A DNA stretch of 5,319 nt from positions 1 through 5,319 of the forward strand of contig JAGVKY010000025.1 of NCBI GenBank assembly GCA_020050175.1. The letters run 5' to 3'. Below, piece after piece: positions 1-5,230 of the stretch. The DNA is from Parachlamydiales bacterium. GTDB lineage: Bacteria > Chlamydiota > Chlamydiia > Chlamydiales > JAJFMK01. Both the position numbers and the translations under genes were made by a program. The notes below the pieces were generated by a model. It saw only the letters and a program-made list of their open reading frames with translations, did no database searches and was not told the origin of the DNA. Position 1 is the first letter of the stretch. Each line of letters starts with the position of its first letter.

Positions 1-70
1 CGATATGGGCGATAATCGAAAAATTTCGAATCGTTTTTGGATCGTAACTGTAATCTTCTACTGTCGCCAT
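1..70 (-). CDS. lepA: Elongation factor 4 (LepA), N-terminal fragment
   Basis: This is the first 23 codons of a gene that runs off the left edge. Read on the minus strand from the ATG at 70-68, the peptide is MATVEDYSYDPK followed by TIRNFSIIAHI. The segment IRNFSIIAHI is the hallmark start of the LepA/EF4 GTPase domain, just before the P-loop HxDHGKST, which would lie outside the window. LepA is a ribosome-associated translational GTPase of the EF-G type. The 13 residues before the first conserved Ile are similar to the short leader of other bacterial LepA proteins, which supports this start. No in-frame ATG, GTG or TTG lies between it and the tRNA, and no clear Shine-Dalgarno site precedes it. 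It lies 43 bp downstream of tRNA-Leu on the same strand with no terminator between, so co-transcription is possible. Confidence 0.85.
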   Translation of the reverse strand, partial: MATVEDYSYDPKTIRNFSIIAHI

Positions 71-113
71 GGATTTTATATCTTGAGTCGAATGGATCGC
101 CTCGTTTTTAGAA

Positions 114-197
114 TGCGGCCAAGATGAATCGAACATCCACCGAGTTGCCCCGACTAGAACCTGAATCTAGCGCGTCTACCAATTCCGCCATGGCCGC
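114..197 (-). tRNA. tRNA-Leu, anticodon CAG
   Basis: The minus strand folds into a complete class II tRNA. The acceptor arms GCGGCCA and TGGCCGC pair over 7 bp, with discriminator A at 114. The anticodon stem CTAGA/TCTAG encloses the loop TTCAGGT, giving anticodon CAG at plus-strand positions 161-163. A long variable arm follows, and the T arm is GGATG-TTCGATT-CATCT. The long variable arm, the D-arm text GGTAGACGC and discriminator A are typical of tRNA-Leu, which here would read CUG codons. The 3' CCA is not encoded (the next bases are TTC), so it must be added after processing. The gene is just upstream of lepA in the same direction. Confidence 0.95.
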
Positions 198-313
198 TTA
201 ATTCCTCAAAAGGATACTACAAGAGTGAGTTTTATTTCACTTTCATAGAAAGCTACCCCCTTCTTCTTCAAAATTACATTTTTCTCTAAGGTACATTTTA
301 GGCGGAGATTGAG
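198..313. promoter_or_regulatory. Divergent intergenic region between tRNA-Leu and the cupin-like gene
   Basis: This 116-bp stretch must hold the promoters for the leftward tRNA-lepA unit and for the rightward cupin-like gene. For the tRNA, TAGTAT on the minus strand, about 16 bases before the mature 5' end, is a possible -10 box, but no good -35 is visible. For the rightward gene, TACATT at 292-297 with TTCAAA at 267-272 is a weak candidate with a long 19-bp spacer. These calls are tentative. A clear Shine-Dalgarno sequence GGCGGAG at 301-307 sits 6 bases before the ATG at 314. It is the only strong ribosome binding site in the window and fixes that start. Confidence 0.4.
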
Positions 314-1036
314 ATGAAGAGATGGATTATTTTAGGGATGGGAGTCGTTGGCCTAATTATTGTAGGCTTTGTCGTATGGACAGAAGTCGTCGATTCTAGC
401 AGCTCACCAGTGCAAGTGACTCGACTGGAGTCAGAAATCAGCTACCTTCATAACGACAAATCGGGAACCCGCCGCGCAAAAGTCGCGGGCAGAGGGGAAA
501 TCGCGCTCTATCAATATCTTTTAGAAGGGGGAAAGAAAACTAGAAGCTCTTTCGACCCAAGAGGCACACAAATTATTTCCATCAAGGCGGGAAAGGGGCT
601 TTTACAAACCGCCCGCTTTGGACATAAAAACGAACTCAGCTGGTTTGATGAGATCCCCATCGAAGAAGGAGACTATTTTTCGATCCCTCCAAAAATAGTT
701 TATCAACTTGAAGCAACTGGAGAGGAGCCCTTGCACTATCTGATTTTTAGTTCGAAAGGCTCCCAACAAAAAGATCGAGAGTTTTTACGCGAAGAGCATT
801 TGTCTAGCACGCCCAACAAGAGGAGGCAATTGCTCGCGAGCGAAGCGGCCGAGATAAATGGCAATGCCAAAACCGCTCAGTGGGACAAAAACCCAGGTGT
901 GGTGCCGAATGTGCTCGAGGTCAACACAGAAGGAAACGGCTATAGCTATGAAAGCGGGGAACTCGGACTCAGAAATACGATTGAGGTAGCCGGCACAATG
1001 GTCGATCACAATGTGAATGCACTTAGTGATCCCTAA
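314..1036 (+). CDS. Membrane-anchored cupin-like protein with an unusual C-terminal tail
   Basis: The 240-residue product starts with a single hydrophobic segment (about residues 5-22, after MKRW), most likely an uncleaved signal anchor that puts the rest outside the inner membrane. Residues about 60-148 resemble a cupin beta-barrel: a G72-G73-K...D81-P-R-G-T-Q-I-I-S-I run, then G119-D-Y-F-S-I-P-P126 and L140-H-Y-L-I-F-S145, matching the second cupin motif (GDxxxxPP...Y...PLxYLI). The His/Glu metal ligands of classical cupins are not in place (Y130 sits where a His is usual), so enzymatic activity is doubtful and a binding role is more likely. The start is supported by GGCGGAG at 301-307. Residues 158-240 are hydrophilic, rich in N, E, G and S, match nothing I know, and are encoded opposite the end of the convergent gene. 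They may be a read-through extension. The family assignment is from fold-like motifs only. Confidence 0.7.
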   Translation: MKRWIILGMGVVGLIIVGFVVWTEVVDSSSSPVQVTRLESEISYLHNDKSGTRRAKVAGRGEIALYQYLLEGGKKTRSSFDPRGTQIISIKAGKGLLQTARFGHKNELSWFDEIPIEEGDYFSIPPKIVYQLEATGEEPLHYLIFSSKGSQQKDREFLREEHLSSTPNKRRQLLASEAAEINGNAKTAQWDKNPGVVPNVLEVNTEGNGYSYESGELGLRNTIEVAGTMVDHNVNALSDP

Positions 1037-1375
1037 TTTCTTATCGACGAAAGAGGCAATCGTACCTATTACGAAGAAACCTAAAAATAATTTGGGATCT
1101 TCTCTAAGCGCAAAAAGGGCCAGTACGACGTAAGCAATCCTACGGATAACATAAGCGACTTTACTCACACGCCCACCCTGGTGGTGACCGTTGATAGGTT
1201 CAGCAGCAGGCGCTGCGGCAGCAGCTCCAGCGGCACCTTCAACACCTGCATGTCCAGCTTCGTTTTGATCAGCCCCAACATCGATAACAACATGATCTTG
1301 ACGATCAAGAACACCTTGTTGAAGCTGATGGTAAAGATGTGGGTCTTGTGGTGGAGGGAGAGCGATAGCAGCCAT
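785..1375 (-). CDS. Hypothetical membrane protein with Ala/Pro-rich N-terminus and paired hydrophobic segments (Inc-like)
   Basis: I do not recognise this 196-residue protein. Residues 1-70 are soluble and of low complexity, with MAAIALPPPQ at the start and an Ala run (AAGAAAAAPAA) around 48-58. A hydrophobic hairpin follows: about 73-90 (VAYVIRRIAYVVLALFAL), a tight turn R-E-D-P, then 96-110 (LFLGFFVIGTIASFV). Two closely spaced hydrophobic segments are the hallmark of chlamydial inclusion-membrane (Inc) proteins, so a host-membrane role is possible by inference. A second hydrophobic pair (about 139-152 and 161-176) lies in residues 114-196, encoded opposite the cupin-like gene. That part could be genuine or an antisense by-product, because a frame opposite hydrophilic codons tends to be hydrophobic. 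No Shine-Dalgarno precedes the ATG at 1375-1373. Residues 1-113 have no competing gene and look like real coding sequence, with many GCT, GTT, GAT and GGT codons. Confidence 0.65.
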   Translation of the reverse strand: MAAIALPPPQDPHLYHQLQQGVLDRQDHVVIDVGADQNEAGHAGVEGAAGAAAAAPAAEPINGHHQGGRVSKVAYVIRRIAYVVLALFALREDPKLFLGFFVIGTIASFVDKKLGITKCIHIVIDHCAGYLNRISESEFPAFIAIAVSFCVDLEHIRHHTWVFVPLSGFGIAIYLGRFAREQLPPLVGRARQMLFA

Positions 1376-1384
1376 ACGGGATAA

Positions 1385-1420
1385 ATTGATATCAATATTT
1401 CCATTTGTTTATCAAACAAA
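1385..1420 (-). promoter_or_regulatory. Possible promoter of the leftward membrane-protein gene, overlapped by two palindromes
   Basis: On the minus strand, TTGTTT (plus 1414-1419) and TATTGA (plus 1392-1397) stand 16 bp apart, a passable -35/-10 pair with a short leader before the ATG at 1375. Two dyads cover it. ATTGATATCAAT at 1385-1396 is a perfect 12-bp palindrome over the -10. TTTGTTT-ATC-AAACAAA at 1404-1420 is a perfect 7-bp inverted repeat over the -35. This placement would suit a repressor operator, but in AT-rich DNA such dyads also arise by chance. Confidence 0.3.
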
Positions 1421-1472
1421 ATAAATCTCAAAAAAATTTAATTTGAATTTTTTAGAAGTAAAAAGTGCCAAT

Positions 1473-1500
1473 TTGACAAGGGGGATGTTAGGGAGATAAA
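1473..1500 (+). promoter_or_regulatory. Sigma70-type promoter of the five-gene operon
   Basis: A perfect -35 TTGACA at 1473-1478 is followed after 16 bp by GATAAA at 1495-1500, which matches the -10 consensus TATAAT at four of six positions. Transcription would begin near 1507, leaving a leader of about 20 bases before the ATG at 1528. The AGGGAG at 1490-1495 looks like a Shine-Dalgarno site but lies in the spacer and would not be in the transcript. The mRNA leader itself has no ribosome binding site. This is the best promoter in the window. Confidence 0.65.
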
Positions 1501-1527
1501 CTGTTCGAAAACTCAAACTTATTTTTG

Positions 1528-2310
1528 ATGCTTCGTTCAATTCTATTCCTCTTACTGACTCTGCCATTAGCCGGAGAAATCTCCTCAGCCCCCACCATTG
1601 AAAATCTGATCAAAAAGGCAGAGGGCTCTTATTGGATCGTCGTCGATCTTGACAACACTCTATTTGAAGGGAAGGAGGCCTTTGGCCATGCCCATTGGTA
1701 TGAAGATAAATATAAAAAACTTCTAGATCAGGGGCTTTCAAAAGCTGAAGCGTTATCCGAATGTCACCCTTTATGGCTAGAATCCCAGTCAATTAATAAT
1801 GTTCAACCAGTTGAAGATAAGTTAATTGAATGGATTAAAGAACAACAAAGCAAAGGTGTTGTTGTTTTGGGAATTACAACAAGACAACCGATTCTACAGA
1901 CCTGTACTGAGAGGCAGCTAAAAAGCTTGGGTCTTAACTTAGTCACAACCTCTCCTAAAGCAGAAACACAGTCCATTTTCCAACATCCCACCGCCTATGC
2001 CAATGGAGTTCTCTATTGCCATGATCTTAATGATCAAGAAGCCGTTTTTTCCTCTTTTCTAAAGGTCAACCGTTTGAACCCTTCCAAGGTTTTATTTGTC
2101 GACGATCAGCTCCACCATGTGGAAGACCTTGAAAAAGCCCTAAAAGAAAATGGGATCGAAATGATCGGCCTTCATTACACGGCAGTTGCTGAAAAAGAGC
2201 CTGTTTATCAAGCAACTGTTGCCGAATTCCAACAGCAAAAGCTCCATTCGATCTTAAGCAATGACGAAGCTCTTCTCCTTCTCCATCACCAACCCGATAT
2301 CCACCAATGA
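1528..2310 (+). CDS. Secreted HAD-superfamily phosphatase-like protein, DUF2608 family
   Basis: The product (260 residues from ATG 1528) begins with a signal peptide: MLRS, a hydrophobic core ILFLLLTLPLAG, and a likely cleavage after S-S-A21. The mature part has HAD motifs. Motif I is V-V-D40-L-D42-N-T, carrying the nucleophile and acid/base Asp pair. Motif II is L-G-I-T117-T-R. The acidic motif IV is V-L-F-V-D192-D193. An insert with H54, H56, W57 and Y58 directly after motif I fits the DUF2608 layout I know from Chlamydiae and Legionella. It should act outside the cytoplasm on a phosphate ester whose identity is unknown. A TTG at 1525 is directly before the ATG and would add one residue. 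A CTG at 1501 in frame would need the AGGGAG as ribosome site but is unlikely given the promoter there. It heads the operon and overlaps the next gene by 4 bp. Confidence 0.82.
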   Translation: MLRSILFLLLTLPLAGEISSAPTIENLIKKAEGSYWIVVDLDNTLFEGKEAFGHAHWYEDKYKKLLDQGLSKAEALSECHPLWLESQSINNVQPVEDKLIEWIKEQQSKGVVVLGITTRQPILQTCTERQLKSLGLNLVTTSPKAETQSIFQHPTAYANGVLYCHDLNDQEAVFSSFLKVNRLNPSKVLFVDDQLHHVEDLEKALKENGIEMIGLHYTAVAEKEPVYQATVAEFQQQKLHSILSNDEALLLLHHQPDIHQ

Positions 2311-3113
2311 AAACTCTCATCATTATTCCAGCTCGCTATGGTTCGACCCGACTTCCTGGCAAACCATTGGCTTTGATTTCTGGTAAAACTCTTCTATCTA
2401 GAGTTGTTGATGTGGCTAAAGAAACAGCACGTCGTCAACCGAACGTGCAAGTCATTGTAGCAACGGATGATCCAAGGATCGAAGCCCATTGCCGTGAGCT
2501 GCAGGTTCAATCGGTCATGACCGACCCTGAATGTGCTACAGGCACTGACAGAGTTTTAGCGGCGGCAAAAAAGTTGAGCGAGCGCCCTGACTTTGTCCTC
2601 AATCTCCAAGGTGATGCTCCTTTTACTCCCCCCGATTTTCTTGAGGCATTGATTGAACATACCAAAAAAGTTCCCCACCTTGAGATGGTGACCCCTGTTT
2701 GTCGTCTATCTTGGGAAGAGCTCGACAAATTAAGAGAGAACAAAAAGAAAACACCTTTTTCTGGGACAACAGCGATTGTCGACAATGAAGGGAGAGCTCT
2801 TTGGTTTTCTAAAGGAGTTCTTCCTCAAATTCGGGATGAAGAAAAATGGCGTAAAAAAGGGCCTCAATCCCCTGTATTCGGACACATTGGCCTTTATGGT
2901 TATACCATTCCTTTCCTTGAGCAGTATGTCAAATGGCCCATGGGGCATTACGAAGCTTTGGAAGGGCTTGAACAACTTCGCGTGCTAGAAAATGGGGGGT
3001 CTATTCATGCAGTCATTGTCGATTATAAAGGACGACCTCGTATGTCCGGAGTGGACTCTCCCGAGGATGTCGTAAGGGCAGAAAAAGTAATAGCGGAGCA
3101 CGCCTTGTCATGA
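2307..3113 (+). CDS. kdsB: KdsB-like cytidylyltransferase (CMP-KDO synthetase family)
   Basis: KdsB joins CTP and the sugar acid KDO to CMP-KDO in the cytoplasm, the activated donor for lipopolysaccharide core. The 268-residue product has the nucleotide-binding signature P8-A-R10-Y-G-S-T-R-L-P-G-K19-P-L, then A-T-D-D (52-55), A-T-G-T-D81-R, the metal-binding Q101-G-D103, H193-I-G-L-Y-G-Y, E222-Q-L-R and G-V-D250-S-P-E-D, all in family order. It is about 15-20 residues longer than usual. Several normally strict positions differ. QGDEP reads QGDAP (A104), the N-x-V-K-V-V stretch reads S-G-T-T-A-I-V (152-158), and YFSR reads W-F-S-K169. In Chlamydia, as I recall, kdsB sits beside pyrG, which is absent here. 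A paralogue acting on a related sugar acid is therefore possible, and the symbol is by homology only. It starts in the ATGA overlap with the HAD gene and ends in an ATGA overlap with the next gene, which suggests translational coupling. Confidence 0.82.
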   Translation: MKTLIIIPARYGSTRLPGKPLALISGKTLLSRVVDVAKETARRQPNVQVIVATDDPRIEAHCRELQVQSVMTDPECATGTDRVLAAAKKLSERPDFVLNLQGDAPFTPPDFLEALIEHTKKVPHLEMVTPVCRLSWEELDKLRENKKKTPFSGTTAIVDNEGRALWFSKGVLPQIRDEEKWRKKGPQSPVFGHIGLYGYTIPFLEQYVKWPMGHYEALEGLEQLRVLENGGSIHAVIVDYKGRPRMSGVDSPEDVVRAEKVIAEHALS

Positions 3114-3742
3114 AAAAAACTCGTCTCATTGTAGCTCGACATGGAAACACTTTTTTGCCAGGACAACCTCCGCTTCGAGTGGGTGGACGAACCGACCTGC
3201 CCTTAGTTTCTACGGGAATAGATCAAGCCAAAAAATTAGGTGAGCATCTTCTAAAACACGATATGATCCCCGAAGTCATTTTTGCAGGGACATTAAAAAG
3301 AACACTCCAGACAGCTCAAACTATTGTCGACACCTTAGGCCTTCGTCTTCCTGTCAGGTCTGTGCATCTCTTTAACGAAATCGACTACGGTCCAGATGAG
3401 GGAAAAACTGAACCTGAAGTTGTCGCGAGGATCGGACCAGACACCTTAGAAAGATGGAACCGGTATGCACTGGTCCCTCAAGGCTGGCTTGTCGAGCCTA
3501 AAAAGCTGATCGAAAATTGGCGCTTGTTCACGCAAAAAATTCTCTACAATAACCCAGGACAAACAATTCTTGTCGTCACGAGCAATGGGATTGCCCGTTT
3601 TCTTCCTTATCTCACCCAAAATCACGAAAGTTTCTTTGATTCAAACGACATCAAATTGAAAACAGGGGCTTATGCCCTTCTAGAAGCCGATCGCGATCGT
3701 TGGGAAATCCAGCAATGGAATATCCTTCCCCCACACAAGTGA
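3110..3742 (+). CDS. Histidine phosphatase (phosphoglycerate mutase-like) family protein with altered second catalytic motif
   Basis: The 210-residue protein carries the RHG motif of the branch-1 histidine phosphatase superfamily, V-A-R10-H11-G12-N-T, with H11 as the predicted phosphate acceptor. G-G-R27-T-D-L-P-L-V-S-T-G, then A-G-T-L-K-R64-T-L-Q-T-A (second phosphate-binding Arg) and F-N-E90-I-D-Y-G (acid/base) follow in the usual order. The canonical V-[ST]-H-G-G-x-x-R segment reads V-V-T-S158-N159-G-I-A-R163, so the second catalytic His is missing. I have an impression of a subgroup with this TSNG form, but cannot confirm that it is active. There is no signal peptide, so it is cytoplasmic. 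It is coupled to kdsB by a 4-bp overlap and might remove phosphate from a sugar or sugar acid before or after cytidylyl transfer, which is inference. No ribosome site precedes it at normal spacing. Confidence 0.82.
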   Translation: MKKTRLIVARHGNTFLPGQPPLRVGGRTDLPLVSTGIDQAKKLGEHLLKHDMIPEVIFAGTLKRTLQTAQTIVDTLGLRLPVRSVHLFNEIDYGPDEGKTEPEVVARIGPDTLERWNRYALVPQGWLVEPKKLIENWRLFTQKILYNNPGQTILVVTSNGIARFLPYLTQNHESFFDSNDIKLKTGAYALLEADRDRWEIQQWNILPPHK

Positions 3743-3748
3743 TGATTT

Positions 3749-4120
3749 ATGCTAAAGGAAACCATTCAAACCTGTTACCGACAAGAATTACCTTTCCCCG
3801 AAGTCGTCAAACGACTTCTCCAAGAGAGCGTTGACTATTACTACAATGATCTGGTCAGGGGAGAGATCGTTTATTATCTCTCCAAGGGGAAACCAGAAGT
3901 TTTTCCTCATGAATTCCTCTACTCAAATGTTGCACCTCTGTACAACCTCGACAAATTAAAAACGGCCCTTTCCGCGGTTCAATCGGGCCAGATTAAATAT
4001 TCTCAATTTCTCGAACAAATCAGCCAAGCTGGTGTCGTTGGGTATTTTGCTTTTCTTAAAGATAAAAAAGTTGTCTATTTCTCTAGTCTAGGTGACTCCT
4101 ATTCAGAACGTTTCCCCTAG
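3749..4120 (+). CDS. DUF1398 family protein
   Basis: The 123-residue protein matches the layout of DUF1398 (the YbcV type of Escherichia coli), mostly through its C-terminal third. This reads S-G-Q-I-K-Y-S-Q-F-L-E-Q-I, then A-G-V-V-G-Y-F-A-F-L, K-V-V-Y-F and G-D-S-Y (about 79-119). It corresponds to the family pattern of a short helix, AGVxxYxVdl and vxYxxxxG. No biochemical role is established for the family to my knowledge. There is no signal peptide or membrane segment. It starts 6 bp after the histidine-phosphatase stop without a Shine-Dalgarno site, so it is probably translated by re-initiation. A closer ATG at 3742 is in another frame. Confidence 0.75.
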   Translation: MLKETIQTCYRQELPFPEVVKRLLQESVDYYYNDLVRGEIVYYLSKGKPEVFPHEFLYSNVAPLYNLDKLKTALSAVQSGQIKYSQFLEQISQAGVVGYFAFLKDKKVVYFSSLGDSYSERFP

Positions 4121-5054
4121 TACCGCTCAAAACTCCTGTAACTTTGTTGTCTTTGCACCGACCCACTTGCCTAAGGGTTTAGTGGTGGCAAAGCAAATTC
4201 TTCGAGAAGAGGCTCCTGAAGAGATTAGAGCTTCTTATCGACAGATTTATGAGGGAGAAGGACGAAAGCTTGTCGTGAAACAATTCCTCTATGATTGGGC
4301 TCCCCCTGCCTACGATTATCCTTCCTTATGGAGAGATGCTAAGAGAGCAACAACAGCTGAAGCTCCTCCACCCAGGGCTTTTTTTATCGGGAATCATGCC
4401 TTGTGGATTGGGAAAAATTATCGGATGCAAAATGGAGCTACCCTCGAAAAGGACCGGACAAGAGTCGAGATCACGTTAGAAAATGGTAATTTCACTGACA
4501 ATGAGCTGATTTATTTTTGCCATGGATTGGAACCTGCGAATCCAGAGAAAGCGGAGACAATCTTACGCACTCCCTTTTCTCATCTTTCTTATCAAAAAAG
4601 ACATCTAGAAAAGGCCTCAGGCGTTCCAACAGGATTTTGGAAACATCAAAGAGACAAATCGCTCTTCTCCTTTGCTCTAGATAAAACAGCATTTGAACCT
4701 CCAGAACTCATCAAGGAGAAGCTTGAAGAGCTAGGCTATTTCCTTAATAGCATTTTTGCTGTTGGCGAGAATGCACAGCATCCAGTTGAACTTGAATTTA
4801 TTTTCGAACACAAAGACTCTCCTGGTTCCTTTATCCGTCTCTTAACTCCGACTAAATTCCCTCCCGAAGTAGGGGATCAAGAGTGCTTATGCAATGGCCT
4901 TTACGCTACCTCTAAAACTTTTTCCAACGGCCCTCACGAAGCTGTGTTCCAGCAAAATGGTCAAAATCATCTCATTCTCGTTAAACCTGCCCCTTGGACA
5001 ACTCAAACATGGTTTTTCAAGCTGTTTAAAAGTCTGACAGATTCGAAGGGTTAG
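4092..5054 (+). CDS. Hypothetical protein, last gene of the operon
   Basis: I do not recognise this 320-residue protein. It has no signal peptide or membrane segment. Residues about 16-155 run C-N-F-V-V-F-A-P-T-H-L-P-K-G-L, then K-L-V-V-K-Q-F-L-Y-D-W, F-F-I-G-N-H-A-L-W-I, R-V-E-I-T-L-E-N-G and N-E-L-I-Y-F-C-H-G-L. This order of strands, a P-x-x-L-P-x-G opening, an exposed repeat of 'nucleic-like' sheet strands and a final helix, is faintly like MucB/DUF4367-type domains, a weak guess. Residues about 165-320 form a second, Phe- and Lys-rich region. The start is GTG at 4092, directly after an in-frame TAG. It overlaps the DUF1398 gene by 29 bp, and no other good start lies before the conserved-looking part. 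The overlap suggests coupled expression, possibly as partners. Confidence 0.72.
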   Translation: MTPIQNVSPSTAQNSCNFVVFAPTHLPKGLVVAKQILREEAPEEIRASYRQIYEGEGRKLVVKQFLYDWAPPAYDYPSLWRDAKRATTAEAPPPRAFFIGNHALWIGKNYRMQNGATLEKDRTRVEITLENGNFTDNELIYFCHGLEPANPEKAETILRTPFSHLSYQKRHLEKASGVPTGFWKHQRDKSLFSFALDKTAFEPPELIKEKLEELGYFLNSIFAVGENAQHPVELEFIFEHKDSPGSFIRLLTPTKFPPEVGDQECLCNGLYATSKTFSNGPHEAVFQQNGQNHLILVKPAPWTTQTWFFKLFKSLTDSKG

Positions 5055-5230
5055 AAAAAAAATAGCATGATGGACAGGATATGCCACCTGACGGCGGCTA
5101 CAGGATTCAGCTTTGCCAAGTAACAACCTGATTTTCTAACCTGAAAAAAAGAACCATCGGAATATAACTTGGTTGCTTCCGAAGGAAATCCTGCCGCACC
5201 GTCAGGTGCGAATCCTGTCCATCCTGCTAT
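5055..5230 (-). terminator. Possible terminator for leftward transcripts
   Basis: Read on the minus strand, the long hairpin 5230-5062 ends in GCTA followed directly by eight T residues (5062-5055), the form of a rho-independent terminator. It could end transcripts entering from the right. There, the minus strand has a frame open from the window edge to a TAA at 5270-5268, perhaps the end of a convergent gene. On the plus strand no T run follows the hairpin, so for the operon it would only give a structured 3' end. Confidence 0.45.
5062..5230. mobile_element. MITE-like 169-bp inverted-repeat element with TA ends
   Basis: The outer 19 bases (5062-5080) match the reverse complement of 5212-5230 at 18 positions. 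TA at 5063-5064 and 5228-5229 would be the target duplication typical of IS630/Tc1-mariner elements, leaving a 163-bp element with ends GCATGATGG and CCATCCTGC. Pairing continues inward with CACCTGACGG (5085-5094) against CCGTCAGGTG (5199-5208), CAGGATT (5101-5107) against AATCCTG (5187-5193), and CCAAGT (5116-5121) against ACTTGG (5167-5172). Nearly the whole element folds into one long hairpin. It has no transposase gene. It lies 8 bp behind the operon stop. A structured RNA of unknown kind is the alternative reading. Confidence 0.55.

Noticed and set aside
1165..1431. Open frames on both strands (minus 1165-1431 and plus 1181-1384) through the start of the membrane-protein gene
   Set aside because: Both are shadows of the 785-1375 gene, which has better composition and a coherent domain plan.
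1490..1503. AGGGAG followed by an in-frame CTG as start of the HAD gene
   Set aside because: CTG starts are rare, and the AGGGAG lies between the -35 and -10 of a good promoter, so it would not be transcribed from it.
4887..5126. Minus-strand 79-codon frame crossing the operon end and the hairpin
   Set aside because: It lies opposite the end of a convincing gene, has no ribosome site, and the product looks like no protein I know.
5171..5193. Text GGTTGCTTCC near GAAGGAAA recalling the SRP RNA apical loop
   Set aside because: The order of the symmetric and asymmetric loop bases does not match SRP RNA on either strand, and the outer helix with TA ends fits a MITE better.
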